Assembly (NCBI GenBank): GCA_947374445.1 | Contig: CANCBY010000079.1 | Location: forward strand, 1 to 10,100 | Origin: Pseudobdellovibrionaceae bacterium | GTDB taxonomy: Bacteria; Bdellovibrionota; Bdellovibrionia; Bdellovibrionales; Bdellovibrionaceae | DNA length: 10,100 nucleotides | Direction: 5' to 3' | Part shown: piece after piece, positions 1 through 4,755 of the stretch | How the letters are laid out: the number at the start of each line of letters is the position of its first letter | Numbering within the stretch: position 1 is the stretch's first letter | Made by a program: the position numbers and the translations under genes | The notes under the pieces: model-generated | The model's input: only the letters and a program-made list of their open reading frames with translations | What the model was told of the DNA's origin: nothing | Database searches by the model: none

Positions 1-812
1 TTGCTGCCGATGACTTCTTTAATCACCGCCTTGAGCCGATCCTCAAACTCACCACGGTATTTAGCACCAGCAATCAAAGCGCCCATATCCAAAGACATGA
101 GTTTTTTGCCAATAAGACTTTCTGGAACGTCATGCTTTAAAATACGAACAGCCAAACCCTCGGCAATGGCAGTCTTACCAACTCCGGGCTCCCCGATCAG
201 AACAGGATTGTTTTTCGTTCTACGAGAGAGAACCTGAATCACTCGACGAATTTCTTCGTCGCGACCAATCACAGGATCTAGCTTTCCTTCGGCGGCAAGG
301 GCCGTTAGGTCTTTGGCGTATTTATTTAAGACTTCGTATTTATTTTCTGGATCATCATCCGTGACCTTCTGTGAGCCACGGAGCTCGACAAGGGCTTTTT
401 CAATTTCAGTCAGTTTGATATTATTTTTTTTAAGAGCCTCAGGATCATTTTGCTTCAGCATAGCAAGCAAAAAATGCTCCGTAGAAATATACGTGTCACC
501 CATCGCAGCCGCTTCAGTTTCGGCGGCACCAAAGACTTTGACTAGCTTGCTTGAAGCCATGGGCTTTGAGCTTGCGCCCTCAACCCGTGGTAGCTTGGCA
601 ATTTTAGACTCAAGATCGTCCACCAAGGTTTTAAGCGAAACGCCGACTTTTTCAAAAAGTCTCGGAACAATGCCTTCTGACTGCTGTGTTAAAGCCAATA
701 AAAGATGCTCGGTCTCAACGGTGGGGTGAGAACGCTTTTCAGCCATCTGTGCCGCAGCCTGCATGGCCTCTTGGCTTTTACGAGTCATTTTCTCAAGATC
801 ATGGTTGCTCAT
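1..812 (-). CDS. clpB: ClpB disaggregase, N-terminal part (cut by the window edge)
   Basis: ClpB is a hexameric AAA+ unfoldase that works with DnaK to rescue aggregated proteins in the cytoplasm. The visible 270 codons start at the ATG at 812-810, preceded by AGAGG at a spacing of 8 bases. Residues 1 to about 145 form the Clp N domain, with the typical TVETEHLLLAL and later STEHFLLAML repeats. NBD1 follows with GRDEEIRRVIQVLSRR, a Walker A GEPGVGKT at residues 207-214 (the position expected for ClpB) and the pore-loop region AKYRGEFEDRLK near the edge. Walker B and the rest lie outside. The NBD1 offset and N domain fit ClpB better than ClpA or ClpC, though the diagnostic middle domain is not in view. 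It is divergent from the small cysteine protein, and a possible sigma-32-type promoter lies just upstream. Confidence 0.95.
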   Translation of the reverse strand, partial: MSNHDLEKMTRKSQEAMQAAAQMAEKRSHPTVETEHLLLALTQQSEGIVPRLFEKVGVSLKTLVDDLESKIAKLPRVEGASSKPMASSKLVKVFGAAETEAAAMGDTYISTEHFLLAMLKQNDPEALKKNNIKLTEIEKALVELRGSQKVTDDDPENKYEVLNKYAKDLTALAAEGKLDPVIGRDEEIRRVIQVLSRRTKNNPVLIGEPGVGKTAIAEGLAVRILKHDVPESLIGKKLMSLDMGALIAGAKYRGEFEDRLKAVIKEVIGS

Positions 813-834
813 AGCTATTTCCTCTGGTTTAAGC

Positions 835-860
835 ATGGGCTCTCACAGCGGAAAGTCAAT
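835..860 (-). promoter_or_regulatory. Candidate sigma-32 (heat-shock) promoter for clpB
   Basis: Read on the minus strand, ATTGAC (860-855) is followed after 14 bases by GCCCAT (840-835). This resembles the RpoH consensus CTTGAA, N13-15, CCCCAT. Transcription would begin near 828, leaving a leader of about 16 bases that just contains the Shine-Dalgarno AGAGG (825-821). ClpB is a classic heat-shock gene, so the context supports it. The -35 match is only partial and no CIRCE element is seen. The site overlaps the start region of the divergent gene. Confidence 0.45.
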
Positions 861-1140
861 GTCGAGCCACACAAAAACAGCCTCAGAACCAGGCCAAAAA
901 TTTGTAACTAAAAAGACGCCAAAACGACTGCGCACAAGCATTCGCCATGACTCTATTGCCGCCGCAGATTACCTCAAGTATAAACTTCCGTACGCTTGCG
1001 AGGACTGCTCACATTTTAATTACGTAGAATCTAATTGCACACTTGGCTACATCTCGCACCATCATCAGCGAGAGACGCAAAAAAAATCATACGAGCTCTC
1101 CGGAAAGATGGCGCTCTGTCGATTTCTTGAAATTGATTAG
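859..1140 (+). CDS. Small four-cysteine protein of unknown function
   Basis: I do not recognise this 93-residue protein as a named family. The N-terminal 35 residues are basic and Ser/Thr/Lys-rich, likely disordered. A compact C-terminal part holds C47-x2-C50, then SHF, C60 in NCTLGY, a His cluster at 67-69 and C87 in ALCRFLEID. Four cysteines in CxxC...C...C order suggest a bound zinc or iron-sulphur centre, but no ligand can be proven. There is no signal peptide or membrane segment, so it should be cytoplasmic. The start is uncertain: ATG at 859 is chosen, with weak GGAAAG upstream. ATG at 835 in frame would add 8 residues, and both have poor ribosome sites. It is divergent from clpB with under 50 bases between starts, so the two may share regulation. 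Confidence 0.65.
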   Translation: MSSHTKTASEPGQKFVTKKTPKRLRTSIRHDSIAAADYLKYKLPYACEDCSHFNYVESNCTLGYISHHHQRETQKKSYELSGKMALCRFLEID

Positions 1141-1207
1141 TTTTCATATTTTTTGACGCTTAATTTTTGACAACCACGACTCGACACAAGTTCTGAATTG
1201 AGCGCAT

Positions 1208-1257
1208 TTCTCGACTAATGGCCTCTGTTTTCACTCTGAAAGTCGAGAATATCTCGA
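1208..1257. promoter_or_regulatory. Nested inverted repeats upstream of the flagellin leader
   Basis: TTCTCGACT (1208-1216) is perfectly complementary to AGTCGAGAA (1241-1249). The right arm also forms its own palindrome, TCGAGA-ATA-TCTCGA (1243-1257). The palindrome lies just upstream of a TCTAAT box at 1269-1274, where a -35 element would sit. This layout suits an operator or activator site for the transcript leading to the flagellin. No T-run follows, so it is not a terminator. Confidence 0.4.
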
Positions 1258-1268
1258 TCAGAACAAAG

Positions 1269-1274
1269 TCTAAT
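1269..1274 (+). promoter_or_regulatory. Possible -10 box for the flagellin leader transcript
   Basis: TCTAAT matches the sigma-70 -10 consensus at 5 of 6 bases. No good -35 is found 16-18 bases upstream; the palindrome 1243-1257 lies there instead, which would fit an activator-dependent promoter. Transcription would start near 1281, about 15 bases before the first helix of the folded RNA at 1296. No convincing FliA or sigma-54 site is seen in 1141-1655. Confidence 0.3.
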
Positions 1275-1295
1275 TTCACAATAAAAAATCAACTT

Positions 1296-1579
1296 CAGGT
1301 CTCAAGGCCTGTCAATTTCCCTCTGTACCTGACGATCAGTCTGGTGTCAGCAATCTGACTATGGAAGAGAAACCATAGAGGGACTGCAAAAGTGAATTGT
1401 AAAAGTGTAAATGCAAACGCGGCTGAGGGATCAGCCAGGGAGCAAAGCTCCCGACTCATTGAAAGGAGGCCTTCAAGGACGAAAAAAATTGCAGTGATAG
1501 TTTGATCAACACGCAAAGTGGAAATGGTGGAGTCAAACAAACACAAACTTGGCAATGGATGCCGACCCCGATGATGGGG
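1296..1579 (+). ncRNA. Densely folded RNA leader (or sRNA) upstream of flagellin
   Basis: This 284-base non-coding stretch can form a string of local helices. They are 1296-1301/1306-1311 with loop TCAA; 1318-1323/1378-1383 closing a three-way junction with 1360-1364/1373-1377 and 1329-1333/1346-1350; 1384-1389/1489-1494 closing a second domain with 1421-1426/1431-1436 (loop GGGA), 1438-1443/1447-1452 (loop AAA) and 1459-1463/1472-1476; 1500-1505/1533-1538; 1550-1554/1560-1564 (loop ATGGA); and 1566-1569/1576-1579. Domains abut end to end. About ten GGA triplets occur, two of them in hairpin loops, as in CsrA-binding RNAs. No U-tract follows the last hairpin, so it probably continues into the flagellin mRNA as a 5' UTR of roughly 370 bases, unless processed. 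It matches no riboswitch class I know. Confidence 0.5.
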
Positions 1580-1604
1580 ACATAACACGGAGGAATCTTA
1601 ATAT

Positions 1605-1622
1605 ATGAAAAAATTTAAATAA
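1605..1622 (+). CDS. Five-codon leader ORF (MKKFK) before flagellin
   Basis: ATG AAA AAA TTT AAA TAA lies 33 bases before the flagellin start and is preceded by GGAGG (1589-1593) at a spacing of 11 bases. The same octamer ACGGAGGA recurs as the true flagellin ribosome site (1641-1648). The ORF may be a translated leader peptide that tunes flagellin translation, or chance in an A-rich stretch with a decoy or CsrA-bound Shine-Dalgarno. Its length gives no protein evidence. Confidence 0.3.
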   Translation: MKKFK

Positions 1623-1640
1623 AAATAAAAAAACTTTTTA

Positions 1641-1648
1641 ACGGAGGA
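1641..1648 (+). promoter_or_regulatory. Flagellin ribosome binding site, copy of an upstream motif
   Basis: ACGGAGGA places GGAGG 8 bases before the ATG at 1656 and fixes the flagellin start. An identical octamer sits at 1587-1594. Both contain ACGGA, fitting the ANGGA core bound by CsrA/RsmE proteins, and one overlaps the ribosome site, as in the Bacillus hag leader. CsrA binding is inference. Confidence 0.75.
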
Positions 1649-1655
1649 TACGAAA

Positions 1656-2489
1656 ATGGGAATGAGAGTAACGACGAACTTAGCAGCTATCAATGCACAA
1701 CGTAACTTGGTTGGCAGCCAACGCGAACTCGGCAAATCAATGGCACAATTGTCATCTGGTAGCCGTATCAATAAGGCAGCTGATGACGCTGCAGGCTTGG
1801 CAATCAGTGAGCGCTTGAAATCAAGCATCCGATCAGCACGACAAGCAAACCGCAATGCCAACGATGGTATCTCAATGGTGCAAACGGCAGAGGGTGGATT
1901 GAACGAGATCAGCAATATCGTGACTCGTCTACGTGAGTTGGGTATCCAAGCAGCTTCTGACACTGTTGGTGAAACAGAGCGTGGCTTTGTGGATAAAGAG
2001 GTTCAAGCTTTGAAGTCTGAGGTTCAACGTATTTCAACTTCAACAAAATGGGGAACAACTACTTTGTTGGATGGAACTACACCTAAATTTGATTTTCAAA
2101 TCGGTGTTTACAATAAGGCAGAAGAAGATCGAATCTCATTTGACTCTTCACAAAACAACGCCTCTCTTGATTCATTGGGATTGGCTGGCATTGACTACAA
2201 CACCAAAGAAGGAGCTCAGAATGCTTTGCAAATGTTGGATGCTGCACAAACTAATGTGAATGGTATGCGCTCTAGCCTAGGTGCTTTGCAAAATCGTCTG
2301 ACATCAACTGTCGACAACTTGGGAGTAATGGAAGAGAACATGTCTTCTGCAAATTCTCGAATCCGTGACACTGATGTGGCTCAAGCTTCAAGCGAGATGA
2401 CTCGTAACAATATCTTGCTCCAAGCTGGCACAGCGACTTTGGCTCAAGCCAATCAAGTGAACCAATTGGCTCTTAAATTGATCGGTTGA
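1656..2489 (+). CDS. fliC: Flagellin
   Basis: Flagellin polymerises outside the cell to form the filament after export through the flagellar type III apparatus. The 277-residue protein has a conserved N-terminal D0/D1 region (residues about 1-140, including SSGSRINKAADDAAGLAISE and the RLRELGIQAASDT helix) and a C-terminal D1/D0 region (about 190-277, ending LAQANQVNQLALKLIG). The centre is only about 50 residues, so the outer D2/D3 domains are essentially absent. Size and sequence style resemble the several short flagellins of Bdellovibrio, which carry multiple fliC paralogues; which paralogue this is cannot be told. It stands alone, with a long structured leader upstream and a strong terminator downstream. 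No chaperone or cap gene is adjacent. Confidence 0.97.
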   Translation: MGMRVTTNLAAINAQRNLVGSQRELGKSMAQLSSGSRINKAADDAAGLAISERLKSSIRSARQANRNANDGISMVQTAEGGLNEISNIVTRLRELGIQAASDTVGETERGFVDKEVQALKSEVQRISTSTKWGTTTLLDGTTPKFDFQIGVYNKAEEDRISFDSSQNNASLDSLGLAGIDYNTKEGAQNALQMLDAAQTNVNGMRSSLGALQNRLTSTVDNLGVMEENMSSANSRIRDTDVAQASSEMTRNNILLQAGTATLAQANQVNQLALKLIG

Positions 2490-2526
2490 TCGATTTAGAA
2501 ACAATTAGAGAATATTAGTTACAACG

Positions 2527-2565
2527 ACTCCCAGTCTGTTCTGCAGACTGGGAGTTTTATTTTTT
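2527..2565 (+). terminator. Rho-independent terminator of flagellin
   Basis: A perfect 12-bp stem (2527-2538 with 2544-2555), loop TTCTG, is followed by TTTTATTTTTT. It lies 38 bases after the flagellin stop and should end transcription efficiently, isolating the lipoprotein gene beyond. Confidence 0.95.
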
Positions 2566-2628
2566 GCTGATTTTTTTTTCAGGACCTGGTGGTTCGTTTT
2601 CAGATTTGAATTTAGTGTCAAATTTTTC

Positions 2629-2655
2629 ATCAATAATATCAATAATATCAATAAT
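2629..2655. repeat. Three perfect tandem copies of a 9-bp unit
   Basis: ATCAATAAT is repeated exactly three times in an AT-rich intergenic stretch immediately upstream of the FliA-type promoter at 2661-2688. It could be slippage-prone DNA or an AT-rich upstream element; copy number may vary between strains. No function can be shown. Confidence 0.85.
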
Positions 2656-2660
2656 TTAGC

Positions 2661-2688
2661 TCAAGACAAAAAGCCTTCACTCCGATAA
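2661..2688 (+). promoter_or_regulatory. FliA (sigma-28)-type promoter for the lipoprotein gene
   Basis: TCAAG (2661-2665) is followed after 15 bases by TCCGATAA (2681-2688), which matches the sigma-28 -10 consensus GCCGATAA at 7 of 8 positions. The -35 resembles the TAAAG/TCAAG form. Transcription would begin near 2695, giving a leader of about 65 bases. This would place the lipoprotein in the motility regulon, which in Bdellovibrio includes attack-phase genes. Confidence 0.65.
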
Positions 2689-2702
2689 ACTAGTCATAAG
2701 TA

Positions 2703-2747
2703 TTAATAAAAACTTCTCGCGGCATTTATTAAAAGCTCTGAAGTTTT
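2703..2747 (+). promoter_or_regulatory. Folded 5' leader with interlocking stems (possible pseudoknot)
   Basis: TTAATAAA (2703-2710) pairs perfectly with TTTATTAA (2725-2732). The loop bases AACTTC (2711-2716) pair with GAAGTT (2740-2745), extendable to 8 bp by borrowing 2709-2710. The two helices can form an H-type pseudoknot or compete. The structure ends 4 bases before the Shine-Dalgarno AGGAGG (2751-2756), so it could affect translation of the lipoprotein. Confidence 0.4.
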
Positions 2748-2760
2748 GACAGGAGGACTC

Positions 2761-3540
2761 ATGAAGGGTTTTAACAAAATTGTAATTATAAGCGCTGCCC
2801 TCTCACTTATGGCTTGTGGAAAAGGCTTTCAAAGCAGCAGCAATAGCTCAAGCACTTCTGGAAACGCAGGACTTACAACTCCCGGCGGCTCGGCTGGCGG
2901 CAGCGGCGGTCAACAGGCTGACACATTACCTGGACTTGTCTATAAAGGACGACCTGTCAGCGGTGGCTCAGTGGCTGGACAAGATCAACTGACACTTGAA
3001 ATAGATCATGCGAACGAAGCAATGCTTCTGATTTTGCCAATCCCGGCAGAAGTTTTACCGTTTTTGGGACCTATCATCACGATGGAGTTTCCGGATCTTC
3101 CTGGGGCTAAAATCATGCCCTACAACAACAAACTAACGATAAGTGTTCCTCTTAAATATATCGTGAGAGGCGGCACTCTCAATGATCCGAACTTTAACAA
3201 CCTGCTCCCAAATGGGGACATTTTGCCTGCATTTCCAGCGGGAGAAGGCTCTAAGTTTTCTATGACGGTTCGCAATGGCTATGTGATGCACCTCTACTTA
3301 GGTGCTAGCGCTGTCGCAGCATTTTTTGAAACTCCGGATTTTGACTCATTCCTTAACTGCCAAGGGTTGCCAATTTGTCTGCCTTTAGGGCCCTTTGAGA
3401 TCAGAAACGAAGCCAAGACCGATGTCTTAGGCTATGTAGCGCTTATTGCTGCAAAATTAAACTTTCATAGCGGAGTTTATGTCGCATCGAAGCTCTCGGA
3501 TGAGTTGGCTCGCTTCATTGATGACCATATCAAGCTGTAG
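2761..3540 (+). CDS. Lipoprotein of unknown function
   Basis: The 259-residue product starts at ATG 2761, preceded by AGGAGG. A short basic N-terminus, a hydrophobic stretch (IVIISAALSLMA) and the lipobox LMA-C19 mark it as a lipoprotein cleaved by signal peptidase II. A low-complexity Ser/Gly linker (about 23-57) would hold the domain off the membrane. The rest, with many short hydrophobic strands, Pro-rich turns and a close Cys pair in the second half (NCQGLPIC), looks beta-rich, but I recognise no family. Residue +2 is Gly, so outer-membrane sorting is possible but unproven. A FliA-type promoter and a folded leader precede it, suggesting expression in the motile stage. No clear terminator follows, so read-through into the histone-like gene is possible. 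Confidence 0.9.
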   Translation: MKGFNKIVIISAALSLMACGKGFQSSSNSSSTSGNAGLTTPGGSAGGSGGQQADTLPGLVYKGRPVSGGSVAGQDQLTLEIDHANEAMLLILPIPAEVLPFLGPIITMEFPDLPGAKIMPYNNKLTISVPLKYIVRGGTLNDPNFNNLLPNGDILPAFPAGEGSKFSMTVRNGYVMHLYLGASAVAAFFETPDFDSFLNCQGLPICLPLGPFEIRNEAKTDVLGYVALIAAKLNFHSGVYVASKLSDELARFIDDHIKL

Positions 3541-3555
3541 AATTTTGAGACAAAC

Positions 3556-3599
3556 TTTAGCTCGATTTTAGCTTGATGTTAACTTGGTCTTAATTTGAT
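3556..3599 (+). promoter_or_regulatory. Four 11-bp direct repeats resembling a Pho box
   Basis: Four abutting units read TTTAGCTCGAT, TTTAGCTTGAT, GTTAACTTGGT and CTTAATTTGAT, consensus yTTArCTT-GAT. Exact 11-bp phasing with a TTA core is typical of sites for OmpR/PhoB-family response regulators, such as the SphR box (8-bp repeats with 3-bp spacers) and the Bacillus PhoP TTAACA repeats. The array starts 16 bases after the lipoprotein stop. It ends about 80 bases before the histone-like gene, where weak -10 boxes (TACTAT at 3603, TAGAAA at 3610) could be used. The regulator and its signal are unknown. Confidence 0.5.
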
Positions 3600-3680
3600 T
3601 TTTACTATTTAGAAATCTATTTACTTCCCCTAGGTGTATTCGATACGCTGAGACGTCTTGATAGAAACCTTGGGGGAATT

Positions 3681-4199
3681 ATGGCAAAGAAATCAGCTAA
3701 AAAACCAGTTAAAAAGGCAGCCAAAAAACCGGCGGCTAAAGCAAAAAAAATAACAAAAAAAGCAGTTAAAAGTACGGCTAAAAAAGCTGTAAAGAAATCA
3801 GCTAAAAAAGCAGCTCCTAAAAAAGCCGCTAAAAAAGTAACAAAAAAAGCGGCACCTAAAAAGGTTGCGGCGAAAAAAGCTCCGTCTAAAAAAGCAGCTC
3901 CAAAAGCTAAAAAAGCGGCGATTAAAAAATCAAACAAAATGAAAGCATTGGCTTCTATTTCTGCCGGCGCAGCTGCCGTTGAAATTCTTGAGCATGATCC
4001 TTTGATGGAAGAGCTTGATGAGTTTGGTGATGAAGGCGCTGCCGTGACAGACGTTGAAGCAGAAGGTGCCGAAGGCACTAATGCTGAAGGCTGGGAAGAC
4101 GCTGAAGAAAAAGAAGAAAATCCTTTTGAAAAACTAGAAGAGGATGACGAAGATTCAGAAGAAGACGAAGCTGACGACGGCGACGAAGGTTACTTCTGA
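3681..4199 (+). CDS. Histone-H1-like lysine-rich protein with acidic tail
   Basis: The 172-residue protein is strongly two-sided. Residues 1 to about 87 are built of degenerate AAKK/APKK repeats, like the C-terminal tail of eukaryotic H1 and bacterial H1-like DNA-compacting proteins. Residues about 88-115 are a short hydrophobic, Ala-rich link. The remainder to residue 172 is dominated by Glu and Asp, ending DDGDEGYF. There is no signal peptide and no globular fold that I recognise. The basic half probably binds DNA or RNA; the acidic half may neutralise it in cis or recruit partners, as in HMGB-type tails. A chromatin role is inference. The start is fixed by GGGGGA before ATG 3681. A Pho-box-like array lies upstream and a terminator follows. 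Repetitive AAA codons make the DNA repetitive and prone to slippage. Confidence 0.85.
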   Translation: MAKKSAKKPVKKAAKKPAAKAKKITKKAVKSTAKKAVKKSAKKAAPKKAAKKVTKKAAPKKVAAKKAPSKKAAPKAKKAAIKKSNKMKALASISAGAAAVEILEHDPLMEELDEFGDEGAAVTDVEAEGAEGTNAEGWEDAEEKEENPFEKLEEDDEDSEEDEADDGDEGYF

Positions 4200-4224
4200 T
4201 TTTTTACTTAGATTTAAATTAAAT

Positions 4225-4254
4225 AAAAAAGGCAGCTTTCGAGCTGCCTTTTTT
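4225..4254. terminator. Bidirectional terminator with UUCG tetraloop
   Basis: GGCAGCT (4231-4237) and AGCTGCC (4242-4248) close a TTCG loop, flanked by AAAAAA on the left and TTTTTT on the right. It can therefore end the histone-like gene on the plus strand and the convergent secreted-protein gene on the minus strand. Confidence 0.95.
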
Positions 4255-4285
4255 ATTTGTATAACTAGTTATTAAAAATTCTAAT

Positions 4286-4747
4286 TTAGTTCTGCCCTGC
4301 GATAGCATCAATTTTACCTTCAATAATTTCAGCGTCTATTTGAGCTTTTTCTAAACTCTGACATTGAATCGAAACCATTTGTCGGGTTTGATTTTTCATC
4401 GGGACTTGAACCTGAATAAGATCGCTTAAGTCTTTTCCAAGCGTCTGTTTTTTCTGCTGACTCTTGTAAGAGTTAACATACAAAAATAACTGACTTACTT
4501 CACCCTTTTCGACCAGAGCTAAGCGGACACTCATCGCATGAGCCATTTCAGCATCACCAATTTGTTTGATCTGAAACCGTCCAATAGACACTCGTTCGCC
4601 AGTTTTTGTTGTGCCCCGCTGATTCAAAGTTAAATCAATCACCTCTGAATCAACAGCACACTGATAAACCGGAGCTTTAGCAAAAACTTGCGCCGACAAA
4701 ATCAACAAACAAGATGTCAGCGCAGCTTTGCAAGTTAGGTTCTTCAT
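4286..4747 (-). CDS. Small secreted protein of unknown function
   Basis: The 153-residue product begins with a Sec signal peptide (MKNLTCKAALTSCLLILSAQ, cleavage likely after VFA at about residue 23), so it should reach the periplasm or outside. The mature part is about 130 residues with two cysteines, C30 and C129, which could form a disulphide linking its ends. Alternating polar and hydrophobic segments suggest beta structure. I recognise no family. ATG 4747 is preferred because AGGAG ends 4 bases before it, the same arrangement as in the lipoprotein gene. An in-frame ATG at 4759 overlaps the upstream stop as ATGA but has no ribosome site. The gene lies directly behind the sigma-54 activator and is probably co-transcribed and translationally coupled with it. 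Confidence 0.8.
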   Translation of the reverse strand: MKNLTCKAALTSCLLILSAQVFAKAPVYQCAVDSEVIDLTLNQRGTTKTGERVSIGRFQIKQIGDAEMAHAMSVRLALVEKGEVSQLFLYVNSYKSQQKKQTLGKDLSDLIQVQVPMKNQTRQMVSIQCQSLEKAQIDAEIIEGKIDAIAGQN

Positions 4748-4755
4748 GAGACTCC

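Noticed and set aside
763..858. N-terminal extension of the four-cysteine protein
   Set aside because: It would overlap the clpB coding start and adds a hydrophobic stretch that mirrors antisense clpB codons.
1329..1372. CTGACGA followed later by GAAA, as in a hammerhead ribozyme core
   Set aside because: The stem after CTGACGA does not end directly at GAAA, and no third stem with a UH cleavage site can be drawn.
1421..1530. Fragments such as AGCCAGGGAG and ACGCAAAG resembling cobalamin or GEMM (c-di-GMP) riboswitch parts
   Set aside because: The other invariant blocks of either aptamer are missing and the order of elements is wrong.
1295..1588. Open frame of 97 codons on the minus strand
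   Set aside because: It is antisense to the folded leader, has unusual composition and no ribosome site; best explained as chance.
3617..4078. Long minus-strand open frame opposite the histone-like gene
   Set aside because: It is a shadow of the Lys/Ala repeat codons and encodes a low-complexity Phe/Ala peptide.
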